Made by a program: the position numbers and the translations under genes
Shown here: one piece after another, positions 25,539-37,382 of the stretch
Numbering within the stretch: position 1 is the first letter of the stretch
How the letters are laid out: each line of letters begins with the position of its first letter
The notes under the pieces: generated by a model
The model's input: the letters and a program-made list of their open reading frames with translations, nothing else
The model's database searches: none
What the model was told of the DNA's origin: nothing
NCBI GenBank assembly: GCA_036345935.2
Contig: JADWOT020000007.1
Coordinates: forward strand, 6,526,644-6,590,643
DNA from: Taenia hydatigena
Lineage: Eukaryota; Platyhelminthes; Cestoda; Cyclophyllidea; Taeniidae
DNA length: 64,000 nt
Direction: 5' to 3'

Positions 25539-25614
25539 CTGTTGCTGCCTTAAGTTAATGAATAACCACAATTTTAATCGCGTGAGCTTGGTCCATCTTC
25601 GAGCTAAAGCGGAG

Positions 25615-25687
25615 TTCTAGCTGGCTAACTGATAAGACTTCGGATTCTTAAGGCAAAGATTGCAGGCTCGTGGTGTCAGACGCTCGC
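25615..25687 (+). pseudogene. tRNA-Arg-like relic 1 (cluster copy B)
   Basis: Keeps TGGCTAACTGATAAG (D arm) and AAGATTGCAGGCTCG (entry to the T arm), as in tRNA-Arg. The anticodon region GGATTCTTAAGG is ambiguous and the stems are broken. Confidence 0.5.
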
Positions 25688-26197
25688 AGCGACACGATTT
25701 GACAATATTTTCAAGTGGATTTAGGCTTTAGAGAAGCACGATTAGCTCACAAGTGCTGAAATCCAAAATATGTTGTCTGAAAGCACTGCGATCACTCCAG
25801 CTCGCTACGTTTACAAAATTGTTAATGAAGGTTGCGAAAAATAGACAAAAGGGACAAAGGATTAAAATCAACTACGAAAATAATGTGACAGGGGAGCGCA
25901 AAATGTAAGCACAGTCAAAACATGTGAAGGAAACAAAGGACATGGAAAGGTGTGAATGGCACCCAGGACGTCAAATGAGGAATGAATATTGCGAGGAGCC
26001 AAATATTACGGAATAAATAGTAAAACCTATGGGAATGGGGAAGAGTGATGTAAACTGATTCGGAAATTGTTATGTCGCACTGCTTGGGTGGCAGAATTGA
26101 TGGAGTAGTAGGATAAAGAACGAAAAATTGTACAGATGCAATGGTATCCATCCTTAACAAAATAATTTGGTTAAGTGTTTAAAAAGTCGCGGGTCCA

Positions 26198-26270
26198 GCC
26201 GGTGTGGCCTAATGGATAAAGCGTCCGCCTCCTAAGTAGAAGATTGTGGGTTTGAGTCCTACCGTGGGTG
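26198..26270 (+). pseudogene. tRNA-Arg(CCT), degenerating (cluster copy B)
   Basis: The best preserved tRNA of the three cluster copies. The D arm is TGGCCTAATGGATAAAGC, the loop CTCCTAA gives CCU, and the T arm GTGGG/CCTAC pairs with one G-T. The acceptor GCCGGTG/CGTGGGT has one G-G clash and several G-T pairs; the anticodon stem has a C-A mismatch. It might still be transcribed. The matching copies at 12735 and 45722 are clearly dead. Confidence 0.6.
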
Positions 26271-26407
26271 TCTTTCTTACCCACACCAATATACGTTCTT
26301 TTGCAGCAGTGCCAACAAGTGTCTAGAAATGTGCGCATGCGTAGCTGCAACTGTCTTTTCACTACTTGCCATCGGGCGCCGAAGGAAAATTCTGGAAGGA
26401 AAAGCAT

Positions 26408-26468
26408 TGCCCAGAGCGAGACCCGAACTCGCGGCCTTCAGATTACGAGACCAATGCGCTACCCGGGC
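26408..26468 (-). pseudogene. tRNA-Met relic with CGT anticodon (cluster copy B)
   Basis: The minus strand shows a tRNA-Met frame with a truncated D arm (61 nt). The acceptor GCCCGGG/TCTGGGC still pairs with wobbles. The loop CTCGTAA carries CGT where copy C keeps CTCATAA (CAT). Confidence 0.6.
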
Positions 26469-27390
26469 GGGCCTTCCACGTACTTATAATATTTTAGAAC
26501 CTCACAAATCGAGCAGAAAAGCTCGTGAAGAAACGTAGAGTGGCTCAGAATTGTTGGAATTTGATGCGCCAACACATACGGCATCAATTATGCTCAGTTA
26601 CGTTTAGGTTGATTAAGTGAATACTAGCTTAAATCAAAGAAAGTGCATTTGTGCCTTGGTTTAGACGAGACCCGGTTAGGGTAGATGCAGTTGTCGGTTT
26701 GATGCAGCGTTGGCGATGGCGTTGTTCAACCACTAAGAAGTGTGTCCCAGTGTGAAAAGCGGTGAGTACAGGGGGGAGTTAGTACGTCACGTGACGGAAT
26801 CGCGCCCAAAATTTAGCTATGCATAAGTGGTAATGTGTGGTGTGAGGAATGATAGGTTGAAAGAATTGCTACTCACTTCGATTTCGACTGCTGTGAAAAA
26901 GCTATTTAGTAGTGGTGGTGAGCAGTGCTTTGAGCAATGGTCGCTGAATGGCGGGAGGGTGGAAATGTATTTATGACCCACTTGTTATGCAGTCAATTAT
27001 GGCTGGCTATTAGATAAGAGAATTTGCGTTTCAAAAGAGCTTGAACACTTCATAAAACGAAGCATTTGATATGGTTAAGTTAGGACGAGGAGTGAGGTAA
27101 AAGGAAAAGTTGGCTCAAGCGCGCTCTGGGGCTTTTCCACAAAATCGGATCATCTGGTTAGTTCTTACCTCCAATCTGTTCTCACATCAGAAGGCGGCAA
27201 GGATATCGCTGCGATACAAATTACCTGACTGCTATTTTACACCTCGATCAGTGTGCTGCAATGTCTGCAACGCAATGATTACAGTAAACACAGTGATTAT
27301 TGCCAAAAGTGGCAAGTTGTCGGTGATATGTTCAAATGAATGATGAGTCGTCGATTGACTGGCTTGCTTGCAAGTGGGTCAGTTCATTAA

Positions 27391-29251
27391 TTGCCTTTAG
27401 CTTCTATTTATTTTCTTTCCCATTTCGGATTCGCCATTAACCGAAATCGTTGACCACCTAATTCTAGTTATTAAATAAATGATAAGCACTCTTGAGGCCG
27501 ATACTGATGGTGGTAATAATAATGATCCAGCCATAATTCAAGCTAAACAAGCAAACAGCTTATCAAACATACGTGTTCTTTCTTTTCCTGTGCTTTACAG
27601 AATTACACGCATAATTCGGTTCTACTGAGCAAAAATACGTTATTACCTTATTTTCTAAGTAAGGGATGATTTTAAGGAAAAGGCAGTCGGCTAAATGCTG
27701 TCCCTTACTTTACAAGAAGATTACGCCTTTTGTGGACCATGTTTACCTTTGCCGCAGGTGCCAAGCGGATAACAAAACAGCTAAAATTGTGTTCATTTGT
27801 TCGCAACATGAATGCTAAATATGTGCCGCATTGGCCTTTACGCCAACTTGGCGCGTATGACAAAGCATTTCACGTGCTAATTTAAAAAGTCCGTCAAAGT
27901 TATTGTTGAGCCTAGCATGGAAACAGATTTTAAATGCAAACACCTAGCTGGAACGTCTTAATTTCGTTTCATTTGGTAAGCCTTGACAAATTTACTTTCA
28001 CCTTGCTTATTCCTTTCAAATGTCCATTCAACCTGCCACTTATGTTTCTGCTGCTAAGTAAAGGAAGATTTGTCAACAGTAGTCCGCCGAAATGTAGAAA
28101 AGTGAGGTGAGGGAGGAGCGGGATAAAGACACCGAGGTGAAAGTAGTAACCTCCATATATTTAACACGCAGTTCTTTATTCCATGCTAAAAAGGAGTACA
28201 GCGCATACCTCATTGTAGCTCAGCCTTTGGCTACTAGAAGCCAAGAATGAGCTTGCATGCGCTTACTTCTTATCGCACCTCAAATTAAATCCTGGGGTAT
28301 CCATTCGATTTTTATACAGTTGCATAGTTATGAACAGTCTAATTGATATCTTAAGTTGGAAATCTGTCAGGACATTGTGTGCGAATGCGGCATTGCGCCT
28401 TCCCGCTGGTAACAGAAGACCTTCTATCATAGCTGAAATATGAAGTTGGTCTTAAAGAAGTCAGTCTTGATGGGTTTGCTCGCATGCCATTCATGCCAAT
28501 GATGGCGTCATTTGGCCAGATGCCCTGTGCCAATCCAGTAGCAGTAAATGCAGAGCCACTTTCGACAGTTAGCTGAAATGATCGCCTGCACTATTGCATC
28601 GTGCGCAAACACCTGCTTTAAGCTAACGGACATTTTCAAGTCACACCCAATGAAGCGGTCTAACGCCTTTTGTAAACTTCCTTACAAACAGCATCCTTGC
28701 CAACCTCACGACACGGACAGTCTTTTCCATCAAATCAAGAATCAATGGAGGGAGTGCCAAAAGAATTTCGCCCAATGAGTGCATGTAATCAACGTGCAAA
28801 TGTCAGAGTACCTTAACACAGTCAAAATTAGCCTCACCACAGGTAGTGACACCAAGGTCAATCGCTTCCCGAATTTGAAGCTACAGTTTTCGCATGCAAT
28901 AATGAACTAGCGCCGGATTTGTGCTGAGGTAGAGAATATGGCTTTGTACAGAGTTGGCATTTAACGAGTTTCTTTTCTGGTGTAAACCAAGAAAAATTCG
29001 ATGTTTACCATGCACTCTTGCGACAAGCATGGTTGTATCTGGTTAGAAGCAATAAATGGATCAAGTAGGCTGAATGTGTTTTGCTTTATTTAGCTTAACG
29101 TCTTTGCATAAGCTGCAAATCTGATAAAGCATCATGCTCTCTTATAAAGAGAGTAGCTGCTTTCATGTGGATTGCTATTTAAAGATTGTAAAGGCGAGTC
29201 AAATCAGTGATACCTGAGAATAGACAAAGGAAACAGGAGCAAATCAACAAA
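27391..29251. other. non-coding stretch with a short perfect hairpin
   Basis: No gene recognised. A perfect 7-bp hairpin lies at 29137-29153 (CTCTCTT-ATA-AAGAGAG). Open frames here do not resemble known proteins. Confidence 0.4.
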
Positions 29252-29323
29252 TGCGTGTGCCGGGAGTCGAACCCGGATCGACTGCTTGGAAGGCAGCCAT
29301 GATAACCGCTACACCACACACGC
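29252..29323 (-). tRNA. tRNA-Gly(UCC)
   Basis: A 72-nt minus-strand tRNA. The acceptor GCGTGTG/CACACGC is perfect, the anticodon stem GCTGC/GCAGT holds the loop CTTCCAA (anticodon UCC), the T stem CCGGG/CCCGG is perfect with the loop TTCGACT, and the discriminator is A. A and B boxes are intact. No run of four T follows within 30 nt, a trait shared with other tRNAs in this window. Likely functional. Confidence 0.95.
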
Positions 29324-30410
29324 GCCTTTGCGCGCCGTCACACAAAAGCCACACGAATACGTTCCTTCTGGCATTTGCTGTTACTTCCTGCCCTTTTCTT
29401 TTGCCTGTCGGCCCAACGGGAACTCCTGTCACCAGGAGGTAGACGTCAAGTCTTAATGCCCAATTGGGAGGTTGATCTAAAATGAGGCATTGTGTCTAAG
29501 GTAAGATATATCTTGCTGTTTCCATCATCGTGACAACTGCGGCCATTTGATACTCTGTTTTCTTGAATAACAGTTCTAAACCAGGTATATTAGACTCATC
29601 ACCATCTCCTTATTCATCTCACTGGCTGGGCTAGAAAGTGCCAGAGCTGTGTGAATGTTTCAAATCAGTAGCAAATTTTTACCAAGCTGATGCGGTAAGT
29701 TGATTTCCATCAAACAGTCTGATTAATTACACCATCTTCTTGGAAGTTACAATTCGTACTTGCAGATAATGCTCATAGTCTCCCAAAATTTTCTCTTTTC
29801 TGCATTCTGACAATAAATTACTTTTCTTCTGCATCAGTATGCCACATTACGACTTCGGAAACACAATTAATTCTAAGCTGACAAGATTGGTAAACGAGGT
29901 AGATTACTTATTTTTACCGCTAGTCGTCGTTCCTGATGATCGCGCACACGATTAACACTGCCGCATGGAAGTAAACGACAGCGTCAATGTGCGCATTTGA
30001 TTGTTTCACGATGGTGCAGTGGAGACTGCGGCACAGAATAGCACAGCATTACAACACCAGAGTGCAGAGGCGCAGGATGCGCAGCTAATTGCAAGTATAA
30101 GTGTAGTGAGACGGCTGCACTTGAGAGGTCAGCCAGAGAGGTGGAATGGCTTAATGACAGCCTACTGAAACAGATAGTGAGTAGAGTGCGCATAGATGTG
30201 TGTGATTAGGGATGAGCAATTCAGCTGAGGATGAATGAAGTAAAATAGGAAACGAAAAAACGGGTAGTGATGAGCGTGGAGGATTAGACGAAACGCAGGG
30301 AAGATGTGCAAAAGATGGGTGAAATTAGAGGCTGTTGAGAGCGATGGTGTAGCGGTCGGGGAGCAAGTGAAAGCTACTCGAGGCCGTGGTTTGGGTGGGC
30401 CTAGTGGGGC
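29324..30410. other. non-coding stretch upstream of U2
   Basis: Nothing recognised. The 60-80 nt before the U2 start should hold its proximal sequence element, but I cannot name a consensus for this organism. Confidence 0.4.
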
Positions 30411-30597
30411 ATCGCTTCTCGGCTCTCTGAGCTAAGATCATGTGTAGTATATGTTCTTTGCAGTGTAATTTCTGCAACGGTCCCTAATTTGGGACCAATG
30501 AAATTACCTGTATTTTTCCAACTGGGACGGGTGCTGTGAGCTTGCTCAACCCCGTCCACGGGTCGGCCTCGTATTGCATTACCTCGAGGATGGCCCA
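30411..30597 (+). ncRNA. RNU2: U2 spliceosomal snRNA
   Basis: U2 base-pairs with the intron branch site in the spliceosome. The gene starts with the hallmark ATCGCTTCTCGGC and keeps GCTAAGATCA and the branch-recognition core GTAGTA (30444-30449). Stem I ends in GCTC-TCT-GAGC. Stem IIa is TTGCAG/CTGCAA (30458-30463 with 30472-30477) and IIb is GGTCCC/GGGACC (30479-30484 with 30491-30496). The Sm-like site is ATTTTTC (30512-30518). Stem III pairs GGACGGG with CCCGTCC (30525-30531 with 30551-30557) and contains the familiar GAGCTTGCTC. Stem IV pairs CCTCG with CGAGG around TATTGCATTACCT. The bases of several stems differ from the vertebrate form yet stay paired, which argues for a working gene. 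The Sm site ends in C instead of G. Length (about 187 nt) is typical; the 3' end is estimated. Confidence 0.9.
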
Positions 30598-33069
30598 TTA
30601 ATGAATACCAAGATAGAGGGAGGCAGCGTGGACTGCGTGTATGTGTGGAGCGCGTCCCGCGGCTGGTCGTTTTGCAATGCGCATGTACATGTGTGCGAGG
30701 GGAAGGGATGGAGTAGGGACTGTTCTCCTCGCAAAGCACTCTGCGTCACACCACGACACCGCCTTCCCTCGCAGCTCAAAACAGCGCCGCTCCTCAGCAA
30801 GCAGAAGAGCATTGCGCACGAAACCGCATCTATCCACTCGCTCAATCCCACGGCATACTGAATGTCCACTGTGTGGATTGCAAAGGCTGCTCAGGAGTGC
30901 GGGGTGTTAAGAGGCTGGATCGAGGGGGCAGTCTCGCGGTTCATTGCTCCCTTTCAAGTTGTTACTTTCGTAAATATTATCCTCATTTGCTAGCAGTTCA
31001 CTCATGCAATGCAATAGTTTTATTGCTTCCAATGCGCCTTTGGAGTGAGGGGCAGTGGAGTGGTTTGCGCCTTGTACTGGACAACAACCATTTCACTCCC
31101 TCTACTCAGTTACTTTCTCCAGGGGTGAGGGGGGAGGGCGGGTGGCTGTAGAAGAGGAGGCGTCGTCAGAAGCCTGTGAATGGAGAGAACCTCAGCCAGT
31201 ACAATTTATTAAATGTGCAAAAGTGGTCTTGGACGTGATTCTCATGCTGATTTCCTACGTAACGCCTAAGCTGGTCTAAATTGTGCAGTAGGCAATTTTT
31301 TCAGGTAGTTAGGATACGCGGTCTCAGTTGTCCCAATGAACAATTCTAATGACCTTTGCTCACAGCTAATTCGCACCACCCAAATCTCACTAGGCCCCTT
31401 GTCCTTCCAGAGCTCAAAGACACACACTGCGATTCGTGCATCAATTAAGATTTTATCGGTTCGCGGATCGTTAAGTGCGAGCGCATTCCGATACCATCAA
31501 TATATCAGAGCTCTTAGTGCAATCAGAAGAAGACGCAAGTAAGCTTTTAGCACCGCGCACAAGCACTTGGGACTATCCTACATGAGCCAGAGGAAGAATC
31601 ACGACACGCGACTTCAAATCGATATCCGCCGAGATGGAGAATTGATACACAAATTCAGGCCAATTTACTCACCACAGCTGTACTGCAGGATTTATCGTCT
31701 TTATGGCAAAGAGTTGGTCAGAGTGATGAACGTTCTGTCACCTAATACCTGCTTTGTCCGCACCACACTACTCCGGTTTTAACCATTATTCTGCAACTCT
31801 GCAAGGGCAGATCGCCGATCAGACGCGAAAGTGAAGTTCGCACACTTATGACTGAAAGGAAACTACCTGGTAGTACATATAAGGGCACCCAACAAGGGCA
31901 GCACCTAGGCTGGGGCTAATGAGACGAGGAACTAATGCAATAATTTGGTTGTTGAGAGAGATCACTGAGAGATCATGAGGCAGCCATTGCGAACACCGTG
32001 ATGGGGATTGCGTCAGAATTTATGGGGACAGAAGGGAGGAAATGTCTCGTCCACTCCGTGTTCGCACTGAAATCTATTAGCTCTGACCTATTCGTTCAAA
32101 GGACTACAAGACAGAAGGCAAGGCGATAATCAGGAAATGCGCAACATCTTTATCCATGGTGTAAATCTATGCCGCGTTGAATGCACCCTTGGTGTATGAT
32201 GTATGATGATTGTTGCATTCACGGAAGACGACAGAAGCCACTATTCTGTTTTCAATTTGTAACAAATCTGCCAGCCTGTTTAAGGGTAGCATTTCAATTC
32301 CCATATTTATTGTATGATGTTCAAGCGCACTTCTTCCTAAAATGGATACCCTAAATGTTGCGCAGTATTTGGTTCCTTACTTAATTGTCCGCAAATATTT
32401 TATAGATGTATGCAAATCTTTCTACAAATCCTCTTTTAACAATGAACTGCTTGCTGTTTTTATATATTTGCATCGACCTTTTTAACTTAGACTTTTTTGT
32501 GCATTTGCGTAGGTTTAGGATTAGGAAGGTATTTAACCAGAAGTTTTTTATTTCGGCAGTTTCAAGGTCATTGACCGTATTTAGTATATTGTCTGCCGGT
32601 ATGGTGGGTGAGTTGCGTGTTTTAGTTGCGGCGCTATTTTGGCAAAGTAGGATCTGTTGGCTTTGGATTGAGAAGAGCTGTTAAATTTCAGGCTTCAATT
32701 GGTGTCAATGATGGTCCGGATCTTAAGAACGACAACAACGTACCTGTCTGCCGTGGTGCGTCTAATAAGCTCCGAGGGATAACAGAAAAATTGGCGAATT
32801 TGAGGTTTGACCTTTCTACTGCTCTCCAATTTGTGGTGGTACGAATGGATTTCTGCCCAGTAAATGACATGATCAATGTTGCGTTTTGATAAATCAGCCG
32901 TTAATCCTCTTTCCGAAGCATTTTTACAGATGCATTATCCAAATTGCTGCAGTAGCCATATTAGTAGAATCGGTCGTACTTATTGGACGCGAATTCAGTT
33001 GAGGCGCCCTCTGAAAGGGTGCCTGAGCACTTTTCCTCCATTTATGAGCAGAATGTCGTCGCTTTCAGC
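30598..33069. other. non-coding stretch, GC-rich near U2
   Basis: The first several hundred bases after U2 are relatively rich in G+C and CpG. They include a G-tract cluster at 31122-31142. The overlapping frames at 30574-30910 run in several phases on both strands, as expected by chance in GC-rich DNA. Nothing was recognised in 31300-33069. Confidence 0.4.
31122..31142 (+). other. potential G-quadruplex motif
   Basis: Four G tracts with loops of 3, 1 and 1 nt (GGGG-TGA-GGGGGG-A-GGG-C-GGG) satisfy the usual G-quadruplex pattern. It lies about 525 nt downstream of the U2 end. No link to a gene is visible. Confidence 0.6.
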
Positions 33070-33160
33070 TTCAGCAGGCGCGATCTGAATAAACCTAAGC
33101 CAAGGTCGTAAACATTCTGCTACGAACGAGACTTTAACGTGCATTCTACGCGATCGTCAC
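33070..33160 (-). pseudogene. tRNA-Ser-like relic, more decayed copy
   Basis: It aligns with 42544-42632 over its length (shared GCGAT, CCTAAGCC and CTACGCGA/CTACGCCA blocks), and its flanks on both sides align weakly too. It no longer has a readable anticodon loop on its own. Confidence 0.35.
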
Positions 33161-36100
33161 ACTAAATGTCTATCCATCGGCTTGATCGATACTGCTTCTC
33201 GAATACTCAGCCTGTTCCTGCTGATACGAGGATGTTTTCGGATGGAATATTTGTTGGCGCAGGTGATGGGTGGATGCAAATATTGAATTCTGCTGCGAGA
33301 AATGGAGATGACTGAACAAATGAAGCGGCATACCAGTAATGTTTCCTCAGAGTGCAAAGGACAGGTGTTTCGTTAAGGCTGTGCCACCGCTGAATGTCGT
33401 TTTGGCAATCAGCGTTCGCTGATGGATTTTTGTGCCGAAACTGTTGGAAGTCTGCAAAGTAGGGTGCAAACGGTGCCGTGTCGTGACTCCCGCGTTGTGA
33501 TGTGGTAGGCAAAAAGGGCCAAGTTAATGAGTGTGAAGATTGTGGATGGATGGAGGAAGGAACTTGCCAATTCATAGGTGCGTATAGATGCACATCTGTA
33601 AAGTCCCCACTTGTACATACTGTTTACTTGCTGTTTATCTCCTTTGATGAGGTGTGCCGCCTGACTGCGAAGCGTAGTCTTTTGCATTAAGCCGCAGTCA
33701 CTGCCTATTGAATGGGGATCCAACGCTGACTTAGGACCAACTGTGCCTCCTCTTACTATTTTATCTTCCACATGTTTCACTTTTTTGCTGTCATCAATTG
33801 TTTAGGTGCTTTCACCCAGCACTGGTATACATGAAGTATTGGCAGTTCTGACTTGCGCATTTTGTTTTGTTTTTTTTTCCGGTTAGATGGGTGGGTAATG
33901 TACGTTTGTCGATCACTTGTATTGTCATGGAGGCCTAAATGGTGCAGGTCGTGTTTAGCGGGATTTAATGAGTATGCATGTGTTTTTTGAGTAGTTTCAT
34001 TGAGAGAAGTTGTTTATAGTTGTTGCAAAGTGTGTTAAATTTGTTGTTAGTGGATTGAGTGCACTGGATGTTGCTAGGTAAGGGAGATTGATTTGCTTCA
34101 TGCTACGTGTGAGCTTCTGCAACGGACCGCAGGCATTGCTTTTAAATAAGTGCAATTCCATCCATGTTGGGATGGTAGCATTTATGCTGGGTACTCTTGC
34201 ATTAAGTGAGTATATTATACTTAAACCCCTGGTGGTTAGAAAGCTTGCTGCTGCTCTACTTCTTCTCATTGTTTTGTGGATTTGACGGGACTATCTCGTA
34301 GGTTTGTGCGCATTTTAGGTGCACTCAGATTTTCCCAATTATTAGACAATTTCATTGGTCTCTTCTGCCGATGTTGGTTTATTTGTAAACGGAAGAAAAG
34401 GCGGGGCAGAGGACGCGACATTGAGCGAGTCCGATTGTTTATTGTTCCCTACCCAAGCCACAAAACTGCGCGCATTTATCATTATCAGAAGAAGCATCCG
34501 GGGATGTCTGCCACCGAATTGCTGATGAACGAAGTGTTTATGGGAAACGTAATGTCACGATGATGACTTTGATGACGACTCACCAATTATCTTGGCTTGT
34601 TCACTTCTCCTGTAGCAATGCAGTAGTCTCGACGTAGTCCATCCCCTCACTCTTACCCCTTAGGCGTAGTAGTATTTAGCGTTGGCTTTAGCTGTTTTGC
34701 TTTTGGGCTAACAGTTGGCTGATGGGTAGTGGGGACAGGCAAAAGTGTAGGTTAGCAGCATTAATATTCTTGACGACCAGTGGTCAGTAGACGTCCCTCA
34801 AGACGCGGGTGGATGTGCACTGGCAAGTGATAAGCTTCATCTGATTCTTTATTTACGTTCTTTAACTCACCTGTTGATTTGGTTATTTGGCTGGTAAGGT
34901 TTTGTTGGATGGACAGTCGAAGGTGAGGCAATGTGCATGTTTCACTGTCTATGGATCTATTCTTCTACTTAACTCCATTTGTTTTGCTGTAATGATATGA
35001 TATGTGACGTTGGAACGTTTGTACGGTCCTGCTTGATATGAGCGAGCTTGTTAAAATCGTTCCATTTTAGTCAAAACATCTGTCTGTCGGAGATGCTAAA
35101 ATGAGCACCTCTCCGACGCCCTCGTGATGAGTGGTTTTGGAGAGCATTGCTTAGGTTGGAAGTTGCTCCTAGCTGGAAGAAATGGAATGCTTTACAATGT
35201 TCAGCTGTCTTATGCAAAATACATGTTCTGCTGTTTTTTAGAGCACGCGCACACGCACGTTTGGTCTATTGCAGTAACATCTATTGTCTTTGACTGCTGC
35301 CGTGCGCGTGTCCAATACAGCGGAGCTGTGGGTGCATTAGGTGTCGGGGAGGGTGGAAGGGGCTACCGCCGTCATAGACATGTCCACGGTTTAGTGCGTA
35401 CGGTCCCTTAACCGTAAGTTCTAGCAATTGACGATATTGGGCGTTTTCAAAATCCTTCGATTGCTCATTTACACCCTCGTTCTTTGTTTATTAAATTGTT
35501 CGGTCATCTAGTGAAGGTTTGGAGGCAGAGTCTGCATAAGGAGGTAAAGCCAGTGTCGGTTGTCTAATGATCTGGCTGTCACTCTGTATATCTCAATCAC
35601 TCTGTCAGCCAACCTATCAACGCACTCAACTGTCTATTGTTTCATCTATCGATCCATTTCTCTGCCCATCCTTTAATTTGCGGAATGTGTAGTGGCCAAT
35701 TGCAATAGCATACGATTAAATATGTGAAACTGGTCGAGATGAACTTGTTTTCATTGTTCACAGAAGGCATTTAAATGGTGAAAAATGCATCACTTTGAAT
35801 GGCAGAGACGTTGAAGGAAGGCACCTTAGTCATCCGGATATGAAGCTAACTGGGGAAGGTAAAAACATCAATTCGATGTTGATAGATTACTCAATTTGCT
35901 AGTCTTTGCACAGACTAAAGTTAAGAGAGGGAAGCAGGCGTCAATTAAGGTGCCTCTGAGAATGCAAGTTTTGCTGAAGATGATGTGTAGCAATGTTGGA
36001 AGGCTAGCTGGATCACATTAGGCGTCATGTCAGTGCAGAACTGTGCCGGCGTTCTTTCTGATGCTGCCGAAGCCGTTTTCCTACGAAGTGCAGGTAGGTA

Positions 36101-37382
36101 ATAGCAATCCTTTAGTCTAAGCGTAGCGTCTGTAACACAAGACTTAGCTGTCAAGCAAGGGGTCGCGCAAAACAGTGTTGGCTGTTTGGTTGCTCAAAAC
36201 CACTGGACGCAGCCAAAATGGCCGCGTGACTCATCATGATGGCCTTATCCATCAATTTGGTCTCAGCCACGGGGACACGGGATCCATAATGGGAATAAAC
36301 ATTGTCAATCCACATTTGTCTCAAAGGTTGCGCCGTTATTCATCAGGGGATCTAGAACTCAGTCAATACCTACTTACAGGGCTGCCAAACTCAACCAGGG
36401 ATGATTAAATCGAAATGTGTTAATCACAAGGGCTACGAGACACATCATCGAGCGCTTGACGCGTGGCGTTTTCACGACTGGTCTCTGCGTTATTGCTTCT
36501 TTCCACTCTGCCATCGGTTCTATTTTCAATGGAACGCATGAGATGGATTCTTCATTTTAGTTTGGTGGGCTCTCTTATCATGGTTAGAATGGTTAATAAA
36601 TCCGTTGTGCTGTTCTCTTCACTTTCACGCGTTTGTTATTTGCCCATGCTCAGACATTTGCAACATTTCGATTGGGTAATACTTTAGTTTAAAAGCACCT
36701 GCGGGGAGGGCGATTGAGCATCAGAAATCGTCCGTTTCCCCTCCTTCATGACCGATGCTAATTTTTGACTTCCAATGAAGGAGTGAGAGAGCTCCTGTTA
36801 ATCGGCCCTCGCGTATGGCATCAGATTTACTGATTTCATTCCGTTTTGTGATTTCCTCGTAAAAGTCAGCATTTTTGAAGGAAGTTTAAAGGCAGCTGCT
36901 TGGCGAGGTGGGGTCTCTTGTCTCTTGTTAGCTTGCGAAGAGTAAACGTCAACCCATTTAGAGGATCTTGGTAGAGCGTTAGAGTTTTCGCGTTTCGGGC
37001 TCAACTATAACGTGCAAAGTCAAGTAGGTTGGCTATTTCCTCAAAAGGTGGGTTTTGCAACGATTCTGCTAAGCCGCCTCTTTGCACTGTTTCATTGGGT
37101 TCTTGGGGATCTTCTTCGCTCAGTTGAAATTCTGTCTTTCTAATAATGTGCAAAGAAGAGGCAGACATTTTCGTTTCGGTTATTTGCTTTGGCAGGGAAT
37201 TTCGGCGTAGCTTCATTCTTCCCGTCTTTGAGCTTGTAATTAATTCATCAGTGAGTTCAAGCTTTTTACCTTTTTAACACCTGAAATTTAGCAATTTTTG
37301 TCGATCTAGCTTCAAGTTTTTTCGTAACATCTTTTCTCCTGTGCTACGTGTGTTATTGTCCACAACCTATGCATCCGTCGTA
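33161..37382. other. non-coding stretch, several unresolved frames
   Basis: No gene was recognised. Frames at 33997-34285 and 34276-34563 have hydrophobic or basic stretches but overlap on both strands. On the minus strand, 36798-37216 has two abutting hydrophilic frames. None can be tied to a family. Confidence 0.35.

Larger units (their letters stand above)
24350..27390 (+). repeat. tRNA-relic cluster duplication, copy B
   Basis: About three kilobases matching copy C (about 44510-47612) in inverted orientation nearly end to end, with closely similar blocks such as GAGGCTGCTT and CAGTCCATCAGT. From about 25390 it also matches copy A in direct orientation. It contains the relic series Pro(-), Arg(+), Arg(CCT)(+), Met(-). 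Divergence is obvious but most of the sequence can be aligned by eye. Confidence 0.85.

Noticed and set aside
31567..31782. Frame ending in VMNVLSPNTCFVRTT, faintly like the C-terminus of retrotransposon integrases
   Set aside because: The resemblance is confined to a few residues; no reverse transcriptase, protease or zinc-binding motif was found nearby.
36798..37216. Two abutting hydrophilic minus-strand frames that could be one frameshifted exon
   Set aside because: No recognisable motif, and no clear exon borders. Suggestive but unsupported.
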